Below are positions 1 to 9,285 of a DNA stretch of 64,000 bases, piece after piece. A program made the position numbers and the translations under genes. Every line of letters starts with the position of its first letter. Position 1 is the first letter of the stretch. The notes under the pieces were generated by a model, which was given only the letters and a program-made list of their open reading frames with translations, was not told the DNA's origin and did no database searches. Source of the stretch: Synanceia verrucosa (taxonomy: Eukaryota; Chordata; Actinopteri; Perciformes; Synanceiidae); assembly GCA_029721515.1 (NCBI GenBank), contig CM056561.1, forward strand, positions 12,848,501 to 12,912,500. The letters run 5' to 3'.

Positions 1-660
1 AACTCGTTGACAAATTCTTGTGTTTTTCTGCATGTTGGGTCACATAGTGCCGGTTTAAATTGTATTCCTTGAACACAGCGACCTGTGCACCCCAAACTAA
101 GCACACAGCTTTTCCCTTAACTTCTGTAAATAAATATTCTGAAGTCCATGTCTTGTTTACAGAAGTCAAGAACAGCCATGGATTTAGATTTTTTTTATGC
201 AACGTTATCTCATGATAACGACTTATTAAGTCACTATCTCCATATAACAAAGCTTGTTTTCTGGTGATAACAAATTTAGTAATAATGTGTTCGTCTAACC
301 TACAAGGGCTGCCACCACTGGCTGAAGCTGTAGCCTACCGTTACTTTGTTTACTTGACTGGGTTTGTTTAGCAGCACCAGTTAGCAGATGAGAGGCTGAT
401 GGATACCTCAGAATATTGATAGGTATTTCGCACACAGCCTGTCTTCATCCATATCATGTTCTGTTAAATAATTGTATTTAAACACGGACTTCTACTCAGT
501 CAACAGATGCCCTTAAAACGGGTGGTGGCCCAGCACCGCTAACCTCTAACGGAGGCAGAGGAGCTAGCCCTAAGCCAGAAATTAGCACACGTGATGGGAT
601 GTGAGAACATGACTGTGGTTGGTAATGTTGCAAATGTAAGGATGGATTAGGTTGTGTCTG
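1..660. other. No gene recognised
   Basis: No coding exon, RNA gene or transposon that I can name was seen. The stretch is ordinary AT-leaning non-coding sequence ahead of a Harbinger-like relic. Confidence 0.5.
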
Positions 661-664
661 TAGA

Positions 665-874
665 TTATGGATTGTGACGTGAAACGGTACTGCTCAGAAA
701 TGCAAGACCATCTAAGCGTGGTCTGATGACAATCTCCCAACGAATATTTAATTCTCTGCGCACCAATGCTGGATCGTTAATGAAAGGACATGTCGGACGG
801 CAGAACCAGGGTACACCAAAACTTGACCTGCTGCTTGAATGAATGAATGACGAAATCAAATAGCATGTGTGCAT
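665..874 (-). pseudogene. Harbinger-type transposase N-terminal relic
   Basis: A 69-codon minus-strand reading frame contains a CPFINDPALVRRELNIR segment followed by IRPRLDGLAF. This resembles the start of fish Harbinger (HARBI1-like) transposases, which have a short proline/aspartate motif, a run of basic residues and then a D-x-LAF motif. The rest of the nuclease is absent, so this is a fragment. The match is by eye only. Confidence 0.35.
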
Positions 875-899
875 GAAAGAGGGCGAAGACAGAGAGAAA

Positions 900-1080
900 C
901 TCGAGGTTCATTGAGAAAAACCTGGTCCCAACCAGGTTAGCTTCATAGAGTCTGTTACTACGGTAACTGATTGAGAGCTTAAGTTACCTCTCTCTCTGAA
1001 ACAGGCTAGAGTTACCCCTCTTTCTCTGGTTTGAGTTATCTCCCTTTGTGAAACGGAAAACTTTTTCCCTCATTTCAGGG
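900..1080. repeat. Short internally repeated non-coding element
   Basis: Several variants of a motif (gagttacc/gagttatc next to ctctctctgaaac) recur within 180 bp, together with a gttaacagactc segment. It looks like the terminal part of a miniature element, perhaps linked to the neighbouring Harbinger relic. That link is inference. Confidence 0.3.
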
Positions 1081-1129
1081 TTAACAGACTCAGAGTTTTC
1101 AATAAACCTGCTTTGTGACATGGACCCAA

Positions 1130-1490
1130 CAGCCCAAAATGGTTATTGTTGGAGAATCTGTCATGTGGCCCCTCCTCTTTACATGCTTTACTTTCCTCTA
1201 AACTCCCACTACCAGAACCTATATCCAAGTATTCTGTGAACCCTGTAGTTAAGCACATAAAGATTTGGGCACAGTTCAGATGGGAGCTTTCACTTAATGA
1301 CATGCTAATTACTGCCCCCATATCAAGGAACAATATGTTTAAACCTGCTATAGATGACTCCTTTGATATCTGGACCAGGAATGGATTAGCTACTATGAAA
1401 GATTTATACATTGGCGATAATTTTGCATCATTTGAACAGCTGAGATTAAAATTTAATTTAATTCCTGGACCGCGCCAAACTTTCTGAGCG
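1130..1490 (+). pseudogene. L1-type LINE ORF2 C-terminal fragment (part 1)
   Basis: Translation of the plus strand gives VVKHIKIWAQF, then DMLITAPIS, a DSFDIW motif, GLATMKDLYIGDNFASFEQL and LRLKFNL. This order is the C-terminal region of fish L1 ORF2, downstream of the reverse transcriptase. The frame breaks at about 1465-1490. A matching continuation appears at about 4125-4570, so the copy seems to have been split by later insertions. It is not functional. Confidence 0.6.
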
Positions 1491-1593
1491 TCAACAGTCA
1501 GGTATGTAACCTCACAGACGACAAACAGGGGTGGACTGGCAATCGTGTATTGTGCTTCGTAACACTATTTGAGGGAATGCTACAATTACTTAG

Positions 1594-1633
1594 CGATGCC
1601 TACCTACATACTAGTGTATGTAGGTAGGCATCG
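1594..1633. repeat. Perfect 18-bp inverted repeat (hairpin)
   Basis: The arms at 1594-1611 and 1616-1633 are exact reverse complements (cgatgcctacctacatac and its complement) with a 4-nt loop. No gene is adjacent. The site is followed by three copies of a gacaatatgtgacaa motif at 1632-1680. Confidence 0.8.
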
Positions 1634-1809
1634 ACAATATGTGACAATATGTGACAACTTTGACAATATGTGACAACACATCAGCACAGAGTTTAAGGGC
1701 TGTGACCATTGGTAGTTGTGATTAATTTTGTTCAAATACGGCAAATTGTGAATTTAAGGGTTATGTTGTTCAGACGATTGAGCTAAGCTAGCTAATTGCT
1801 ACGGTGGTC

Positions 1810-2100
1810 ACTCGTTGTTTGTTGTGGTCTGGAGTGCACGTTGTACTTGCTGTATATGCACTATGTACATTTGGTCCGGTGAGCTTTCACATTGCATACG
1901 AACTGCACTAGGGTTCACTTGCAAACAAACCCAGGCCCCCGTTTTCAAGCGGAACAGAGTTTGTTTGTTTGGTCCGCACCAGAGTTCGTATGAGCTTTCA
2001 CACCTGCCCAAACGAAGTGGACTATCTGAGGAAACTCTGGTCCGTTTAAAGCAGACCAAATGAGGACAGTGTGAAAGCGACCTAAAATTTGTTCCCAATC
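1810..2100. repeat. Fragment of an interspersed repeat with internal direct and inverted repeats
   Basis: The motifs gagctttcaca, cgtatgagctttcacac and cagtgtgaaagcg recur, and so do copies of ggtccg and gcagaccaaa. This pattern matches a common fish miniature element whose ends read ggtcc-n-gtgaaagcg. The family is not named here. Confidence 0.35.
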
Positions 2101-2120
2101 GTAATTATTGGAATTATCTA

Positions 2121-3346
2121 CACTATATTGCCAAAAGTATTCGCTCACCCATCCAAATAATCAGAATCAGGTGTTCAATCACTTCCATGGCCACAGGTGT
2201 ATAAAATCAAGCACCTAGGCAAGCAGACTGCAAACACTGTTTTACAAACATTTGTGAAAGAATGGGTTGCTCTCAGGAGCTCAGTGAATTCCAGTGTGGA
2301 ACTGTGATAGGATGCCACCTGTTCCTCGCTCCTAAATATTCCACAGTGAACTGTCAGCTGTATTATAAGAACGTGGAAGTGTTTGGGAACGATAGCAACT
2401 CAGCCACGAAGTGTTTGGCCACATAAACTGCGGAGAGGGGTCAGCGGATGCTGAGGCGCATAGTGCGAAGAGGTCGCCAACTTTCTGCAGAGTCAATTGC
2501 TACAGACCTCCAAACTTCATGTGGCCTTCAGATTAGCTCAACAACAGTGCGCAGAGAGCTTCATGGAATAGGTTTCCATGGCTGAGCAGCTGCATCCAAG
2601 CCATACGTCACCAAGTGCAATGCAAAGAGTCGGATGCAGTGGTGTAAAGCACGCCACCAGTGGACTCTAGAGCAGTGGAGATGCGTTCTCTGGAGTGACG
2701 AATCACGCTTCTCCATCTGACAATCTGATGGACGAGTCTGGGTTTGGCGGTTGCCAGGAGAACGATTGTCGGACTGCATTGTGCCAAGTGTAAGGTTTGG
2801 TGGAGGGGGGATTATGGTGTGGGGTTGTTTTTCAGGAGCTGGGCTTGGCCCCTTAGTTCCAGTGAAAGGAACTCTGAATGCTTCAGCATACCAAGACATT
2901 GGACAATTCCATGCTCCCAACTTTGTGGGAACAGTTTGGAGCTGACCTCTTCCTCTTCCAACATGACTGTGCACCAGTGCACAAAGCAAGGTCCATAAAG
3001 ACATGAATGACAGAGTCTGGTGTGGATGAACTTGACTGGCCTGCATAGAGTCCTGATCTCAACCCGATAGAACACCTTTGGGATGAATTAGGGCAGAGAC
3101 TGAGAGCCAGGCCTTCTTGTCCAACATCAGTGTGTGACTTCACAAATACGCTTCTGGAAGAATGGTCAAAAATTCCCATAAACACACTCCTAAACCTTCT
3201 GGACAGCCATTCCAGAAGAGCTGAAGCTGTTGTAGCTGCAAAGCGTGGACCGACGTAATATTGAACCCTATGGATTAGGAATGGGATGTCACTTAAGTTC
3301 ATATGAGAGTCAAGGCAGGTGAGCGAATACTTTTGGCAATATAGTG
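2121..3346 (+). mobile_element. Tc1-like transposon, degenerate copy
   Basis: The terminal inverted repeats are cactatattgccaaaag at 2121 and its complement ending at 3346. A TA lies at the left end; the right flank has decayed. Plus-strand translation in pieces gives a Tc1 transposase: an HTH region, LWSDESRFSI (first catalytic Asp), then GGGGIMVWGCFSGAGLG and a DRTPLG piece where the DD34E glutamate region should be. Several stops and frameshifts and a short internal deletion near 2315 disable it. A further internally deleted relative lies at about 20244-20569. Confidence 0.85.
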
Positions 3347-3349
3347 TCT

Positions 3350-4120
3350 CTATCAATTCTCATTTGGGCTTTGACTCTGAACTGTGTTATTTAAATATTC
3401 AAAATTTTGAATATTTACAAAAATATATTCGAACAAATATTAGGCAGCCCTTCAATTTATATTCCAGGCTTTTTCACACTTGGTGAAGTTGTGAATCACA
3501 AGCTCATTAGCAAGGCTATTGTTGGCCATCTGGGTTCCTGTAGGTGACGTTAGCGTCCTGGTTAGCACCTATTTTGCATACTAGAACAACGTCAATGCCT
3601 ACAACAACTATGCCTGAGGAGTTGAAAAGCAACATGTGATGCTACTTTGGGTTCCCAAAGGAACAGGGAAAAATCTCGACTAAGGACAAAGTGATATTTA
3701 AAATATGTAGGACCAAACTCACATACCATGTGACAACCAGCAACCTGAGAGTCCACCTGTCAACACTATATCCCGGTGAGCTGGAAGAGGAGGAGGGGGA
3801 GGGAGGGACCGTGGGCGAGGCAGGCCAGAAACGACTGTGCTATTTCTTTCATGAGGCCTCCCGTATGCCCTTCAAAACAGAGCGACAGATTTCTTGACAT
3901 GGTTCATTTGCGAAGATATGAGGCCAATTAACGTGATATATGGGAGCGGGTTTTAAGCGGGTTTTTCATTCATGAACTAGCTTGATGCCAATATAAGACT
4001 TACTGAAAGCATTTAATGGTCAAAATATTATTAATAAATATTCAAATATATTCGAATATTAATATTAATAAACAAACTTCAAATATGATTTTTTGCCAAA
4101 AGTCAAAGCCCTAATTGTCA
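3350..4120 (+). pseudogene. hAT transposon relic with BED-type zinc finger
   Basis: Plus-strand translation at 3680-3780 reads CRTKLTYHVTTSNLRVHL, the C-x-x-C...H-x4-H part of a BED finger as found in hAT transposases. It is followed by an acidic Glu/Gly-rich stretch and stops from 3895 on. The initial Cys is replaced or out of frame. Flanking AT-rich sequence (3380-3450, 4010-4090) carries repeated aatattcgaa motifs. Confidence 0.5.
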
Positions 4121-4124
4121 TGAT

Positions 4125-4640
4125 TTGGAACCTCTGGCATGTTTATAAAAACAATGGGAGGAAGAATTAGGCATAGAACTCACTGACAATATCTGGGACT
4201 GCATTAGATAGGGTACACTCAGCTTCAATCTGCTTAAGACATAAGGTAAAACAGTTCAAGACCGTACACAGATTACGTTGGTAAGCAAGATTGGCAAAGA
4301 CAGTAACAAATATTGATCCTCATTGTGACCGTTGTGGAACAGCGATAGCTACTCTTTCACATATGTTCTGGTTCTGTCCAAACTGACAGATTGCTAGGGA
4401 TACTCATGGAACCCCTTTTGGTGTTGTGCCGTGGGATCTCTGCCCCACTAGACAGTACAGAAACATGATAGCCTTTACAATGCTACTGGCTACCCTCGAT
4501 TTCTATTCTATATGGCAACCAGTTCTGGATCAGGATGAAAAGTTGGATGCTCCTGACATTCCAATCGTGTAGTAGGGACCCCTCTTATCTTTGCTTTTTT
4601 TCTCTCTCTCTGTCTCTCTTCTTGTCTGTGTGTTTTTGCT
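4125..4640 (+). pseudogene. L1-type LINE ORF2 C-terminal fragment (part 2)
   Basis: With frame changes, translation reads WEEELGIELTDNIWDCIR, then KQFKTVHRL and DPHCDRCGTAIATLSHMFW. This is the zinc-knuckle-like CxxC...H...F/W C-terminus of L1 ORF2. It plausibly continues the fragment at 1130-1490, with the hAT and Tc1 sequences inserted between. Frameshifts and stops make it a dead copy. Confidence 0.6.
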
Positions 4641-4652
4641 TGCTTTGTTAGC

Positions 4653-5058
4653 TTAAAGGGACACTATGCAATTTTTAAAATTATTTTATTACCTCAAATC
4701 AACATCTTCATTCATAAATAGATCCTCACTGGTATGAAATAACATGTGCCAACAATCTGACTTATCCTCCTGGGCGAAGAATTATCATACATAGAGCGTG
4801 TTGCTCATACGGAGGCTTGCATGTCTTTCCGGTCTATCAAAAACTACAAACTGCTGAGATGGACATAAAGCATTTCCTGCTAGTACCCATAGGACAAAAT
4901 GCAAATTGACCAGAGTTCCGGGCCGGGGGCTAGGGATCCGCGGTGATAGTGGCCGTCTGGGAGTTGACCCATTCCGCTTACCGTAGTTCCAACCATGTTG
5001 CAATGCAAGTCAATTTTAACCACTAGATGGGAGAAAAAATTACATAGTGTCCGTTTAA
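4653..5058. mobile_element. Miniature element flanked by TTAA (piggyBac-like MITE)
   Basis: A TTAA sits at both ends (4653-4656 and 5055-5058). Between them the ends are inverted repeats: agggacactatgcaattttt on the left and the complement of acggacactatgtaattttt on the right. The body is about 400 bp with no transposase. The TTAA target duplication points to a piggyBac-mobilised non-autonomous element. Confidence 0.7.
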
Positions 5059-5229
5059 CTTCATTTGCAACTTTTCTTTCTTTTTTCCTTTCTAGATTAT
5101 GTATCAAGTTTTTACTTTTGAAACTGTGATGTTTTATGGATTTGTGGTGGTGCAGTGGAATGGGGTTGTTTGTGGGGAGGGATTGTGTTGAAATGTATGG
5201 TATTGTAATGTACAGCCAACTGCATTTTG

Positions 5230-6041
5230 TATACTGACCAAAACTTCCAACGCAACACTCCCATGATTGAGAAATTTTGGGCACACAAAGCCAAACAATG
5301 AATTTGAATTATAATACACAAAATATCACATGAAATCTCAAAGGATTTGCTTTTGTTTGCTGTGTGCCTACATGTTGTTCCACTTGACTGCACATCCTTA
5401 GAATGTCACCGCTGATGAAACTGAGCACATTTTAATCACCAATCCTTTTAAAACCTGGTCAATTAGTAGCTGTACCAATGGCGATCTATAATACTCATTT
5501 GCATTGTCCTAGTGAAATGTTCGTCCATGGCATGACTACATCAAAATCAGAGAGAAAGGGCCATTGGTATGCTGACAGCTGGAATGGCACAGAGATGTGC
5601 TGCCAGGGCCTTGGGTGTTCATGTGTCGACCATTTTGCGTCTATAGAACCGGTATAATGTGACAAGGCACACTAACGTCCGACCACAAGCTCGAAGGCCA
5701 CGTCACCACCCCTCAGCAGGACCGCCATATTCATCTTCAACATCTGAGAAACCGTTTCCTGCCAGCTACAGTGACTGCAGCACAGACCAGAGGTCGACAT
5801 CAGAACAGAATCAGCTACCAAACAGTACGCAATCACTTGCATGAGGTGGGGTTCCACAGCCGCCGTGGTCTGCTGTTGACTCCAGCGCATCGCCATGTCC
5901 GTCTGCAATGGGCAAGAGCATTATTACACGGCATTCAAATTAAAACTTCATATCTGATATGTGGTGTTAGCATGTCACTTGAATTTGGTACAATATACAT
6001 AAACCATGGGAGTGTTGCGTTGAAAGTTTTGGTCAATGTAC
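5230..6041 (+). mobile_element. Internally deleted Tc1-like element, copy 1
   Basis: The inverted ends are tactgaccaaaacttccaac at 5232 and its complement finishing at 6040. The plus-strand remnant encodes only the N-terminal HTH and linker of a transposase (RNRFLPATVTAAQTRGRHQN, HLHEVGFHSRRG, RLQWARALL). The sequence then jumps to the 3' non-coding end, removing the DDE catalytic core. A second copy with the same breakpoint lies at 29252-30054. Confidence 0.8.
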
Positions 6042-6399
6042 AATTTAAATGAAAATACCTAATAAAAATACTTTGTTCAAAAAAAGAACCTGCTGTGGGA
6101 TGCGCTTGCACAAAACCGACAGCGGCCATCCGACCTGTACTGTCAGTACATGTCAAGGACGATGAACGACCACATTCATCCAGATCTGCAGCAGACTACA
6201 GGACTACAGGAGGAAGTCTGCATCATTGCAGTGACGATGATGTGTAGAGCCTTTTTTAAGCAATCCTCTTTTTTACAATCTCGTTACCTTAATGAAGTCC
6301 TTGGTTAACTTGACATTGTGTTTGGTCATCTTTTTTGCAAAATGTGACACAGAACAAAGTAACAACATATAGGCTATAAAGATATACAATATATAAAAA

Positions 6400-6490
6400 T
6401 ATATACAGTGGACATAATCAGGCTGTATAACTATGAAGCCATTATTAATTAATTAATAATTATTAATATATAACATATAATTAATATATA
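6400..6490. repeat. AT-rich simple sequence
   Basis: Runs of attaatta and taatatata with almost no G or C. No coding potential. Confidence 0.6.
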
Positions 6491-6494
6491 ACTA

Positions 6495-6722
6495 TTAATA
6501 CCCACACTTTTTTATGTGTTGGCAAAGGTTAAACTGAGAAGGCCAAAGAAGCCCAGCTATTGAAATGATAACAATTGCCCTTAATAACCACACTTGTTTA
6601 TGTATAGGCAGGGTAAAACTGAGATGGCCCCAGAAGCCCAGAAATAACAATTGCCCTTAATAATCACACTTGTTTATGTATAAGCAAAGGTAAAACTAAG
6701 ACGGCCAAGGAAGCCCAGCTGC
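6495..6722. repeat. Three tandem copies of an about 75-bp unit
   Basis: Each unit contains ccacacttgtttatgtat, a gcaaaggtaaaactga segment, ggccaaagaagcccag and caattgcccttaataa. The first unit starts near 6495, the second near 6578 and the third near 6655. Confidence 0.7.
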
Positions 6723-6949
6723 TATAGGGCAGAGTGGTGTTTGTCCCTGGCAGGTTAGCAGGCTGTGGCAGTTATGGTCCACCAGGTCAGATCCAAAACG
6801 ACTACTGTGGAAAATCCGCCCGTCACTTTCACAACCATAGGCACTGACATCCACCATGGTAAAATGGTACATTGCATTGCAAATAGCCATTAGCACAATG
6901 GAGTGTGTGCCCTTGTAATTAAAAAAAATCACTTCCAGGATTCAGGGCG

Positions 6950-7235
6950 GCACAGTGGTCTAGTGGTTAGCACTGTCGCCCTCTCACAGCAAGAAGGTAC
7001 CAGGTTTGAATCCTGGCCCGGGGCCTTTCTGTGTGGAATTTGCATGTTCTCCCCATGTCTGCGTGGGTTCTCTCTGGGTACTTTGGCTTCCTCCCACCAT
7101 CGAAAAACATGCATGGGGATTAGGTCAATTGGCTAATTTGAATTGACCGTAGGTGTGAATGTGAGTGTGAGTGGTTGTCTGTCTCCATGTGCCCTGCAAT
7201 GAGGTGGCAACTTGTCTAGGGTGTACCCTGCCTTC
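6950..7235 (+). repeat. tRNA-derived SINE, copy 1
   Basis: The 5' end has an A-box-like gtctagtggttagcactg and a B-box-like ggtttgaatcc, marking a tRNA-related pol III head. Conserved body segments follow (tttgcatgttctcccca, catgcatggggattagg, aattgaccgtaggtgtgaat, gaggtggcaacttgtc). It is truncated near tgtaccctgcctt. The same family recurs at about 18750, 19910, 35075, 35588 and 50982. Confidence 0.85.
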
Positions 7236-7239
7236 AACA

Positions 7240-7740
7240 GAGCTTTGATTGTCACATGCTTTCCACCGATGCAGCCTAAACAGTTCAGGAAGTTCCACAT
7301 TCTCCAAAAGTCTCAGGCAATTGGTGGAATATTTGTTTGCCGAATTATAGGAGAAGCTTGGACAGATTAAAAAAATGGTTAATCTAATTTATCAGCATTT
7401 TTTAATCATAGGTATGGCTTCATTTTTAGTTTCCTTTATTTTTTTTGAATAGAGTTCTTCTTCATGACCTGCTTTAATCTTATTTAGTTGTTTTGCATTT
7501 CAGGCAGTTTGTCCAATTAGACTTACCGTAGTGCATGCCCCAGAGGACCGTGTTAACACGCAAACAGCAGCAAATATAACTGAATTTAATAATATAATTT
7601 GGATAAATTCGGCAGGTTGGATTAAAAAGCCTGTAGTTTGACTGTGATAAGGTGTAGTGGGCAGTGGAATAACTGTTTACTGATTTAAAGAGGATGAGGA
7701 TGAGATTAAATAAATCCTGGAACACAGCCTGGTTTGGAGC
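7240..7740. other. No gene recognised
   Basis: Non-coding sequence without an identifiable element. The only open frame, on the minus strand at 7480-7725, has no recognisable domain. Confidence 0.5.
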
Positions 7741-7743
7741 AGG

Positions 7744-8320
7744 CTAGCGCCACAGAATAAATCTCCATGGTAACTTATACCATAACATATCCCTCTCTCC
7801 TCTATCCTGTTTTTGTCCAATAGGATCACAGATAAATTGAGTCAGGATGACCAAGATAGCCCGGCTTAATCCTACTTTTGTGCAACGGGCCCCAGATGGA
7901 ACTGCGTGATGCTGAAGGTTGGAGTGGTACTGTTCCTTCCTCACGATACCCTTTACTTCAAACAAATTTCCTAATTTAGCACTTGCAAAACATATCCATA
8001 CCAATGTACTACAACTTCTTTGCTTTATTGTGTTTAACATGGTGCTTTCCATTATTTGTGGTGCTGTTTTTTGCCGATCTCTCTTACTGGTGACGATATG
8101 TTTATCCTCTGCGTTTGTAATAACCCTTTCTTCCAGGCCCTTTTCTGTCATCATAACTTTCTTCTCGTCTCTTCAGAGTGTAGGGAACTCCTTTGTTGGA
8201 CAATTTAAGAATTGCTCAATTTCTCTTTCAGTGTATCCTTCTTTCATAATTTTACAAATCTGTACTCATTTCTTTACTCAGTTGTTTCTTTCTAACCATT
8301 TCTGCAGTAGTTAGAATGAC
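7744..8320 (-). pseudogene. Degenerate Tc1-like transposase N-terminal relic
   Basis: Minus-strand translation includes EERVITNAEDKHIVTSKRDR followed by KTAPQIMEST. This resembles the second helix-turn-helix linker of Tc1-like transposases (D-x-R-x-I-x-x-x-x-R-x-x-x-x-T-A). No catalytic motifs remain. Recognition is weak. Confidence 0.35.
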
Positions 8321-8329
8321 ATTTGAATG

Positions 8330-8860
8330 CAGTTTCTTTAATTTTGCACTTACGCTGTGACTCTTGCAAATCTAAAACTAAGCCTTTCTTTTCTTTTGTT
8401 GACATTTATTCAGCAATGGTTTAGTAACATCAATGTATACTTAGAGGCAAATTGGGGAATGGTGTACATCAATGAAGGCAAAGTCTGATCATGCAGTAAA
8501 TACAACTCAAAATACATACAACTCATGCTATTTTTTGCTTCCAAATGTCTGGCCTGTACTGGCCTTGCTTCCAAACTTTTGGCCTGTAGTGTGTGTATAT
8601 TTTTCCCCCAAAGAAAAACTTTCTTTAGGAGAAATAAACAAAAAATTTGTCAGAAGTGAAATAAATACCACTTGCGGTGTGCAACTGTGTTGACCACTGG
8701 TGCTACCGGTACCACCAATCACAGATCTCTGCACATCTGCACCTCTCACACTGTAAGTGCTCGAAATGTGATTCATTTATGTTTATCAAAGGCTTCGCTT
8801 GACTAGTTCATTACTTAAAAGACAAAATTAGTCAAAAACAAACAATGGAACAATGTCATT
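8330..8860. other. No gene recognised
   Basis: AT-rich non-coding sequence with a short duplicated segment (ttgcttccaaa, ttggcctgta) around 8538-8592. It may lie downstream of the asxl1 poly(A) site. Confidence 0.4.
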
Positions 8861-8867
8861 TACTCAT

Positions 8868-8873
8868 TTTAAT
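8868..8873 (-). terminator. Candidate asxl1 polyadenylation signal
   Basis: On the minus strand, ATTAAA lies about 410 bases beyond the asxl1 stop codon. T- and GT-rich sequence (ccattgtttgtttttgact on that strand) follows within 40 bases, as expected for a downstream element. An AATAAA at about 8404-8409 is an alternative. Transcript ends are not visible from genomic sequence alone. Confidence 0.35.
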
Positions 8874-9285
8874 GGTTAAAAAAATACTTCTTTGCACAAA
8901 AACAATAGGTCCCTGTTTGCTGAAGAAACAAGGGACCAAAACAATGATGGCCACCAAATGATGACAGGTGGAGCAATATAAGATGAGGTAAATGTTTTTG
9001 AGGAGCAAAAACAAAAAAGGCACAATTTACAATCAACCATGCCTCAAATTCACAATAATAATAATGATAATAATATTAATAATAATAATAATAACAATAA
9101 TCATAATATATAAGTACAGCTAAAAAAAAATCTGCAACAACAAAAATACAGACCAATTATATTATACAAGGCAAATCTTGCCTGTCAGGCTCCACCTGTG
9201 TGCTCTACCCTAATCAGGCTTCTATGCACTTAGGGTCTCCCAGTCCTGCTGCTGATACTATACAGATAGCAGTGAATTCAACATA
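8874..9285 (-). other. asxl1: Probable asxl1 3' UTR
   Basis: This sequence lies between the asxl1 stop codon and the candidate poly(A) signal. It contains an (AAT)n-type low-complexity run at 9050-9112 and no competing coding frame. Confidence 0.45.

Noticed and set aside
1815..2098. Overlapping 82- and 96-codon frames on both strands
   Set aside because: They lie in an interspersed repeat with internal repeats; neither has a recognisable protein motif.
6965..7020. tRNA gene (A-box and B-box-like motifs)
   Set aside because: The motifs belong to the head of a dispersed SINE. No cloverleaf can be closed and the same sequence recurs several times with a SINE body.
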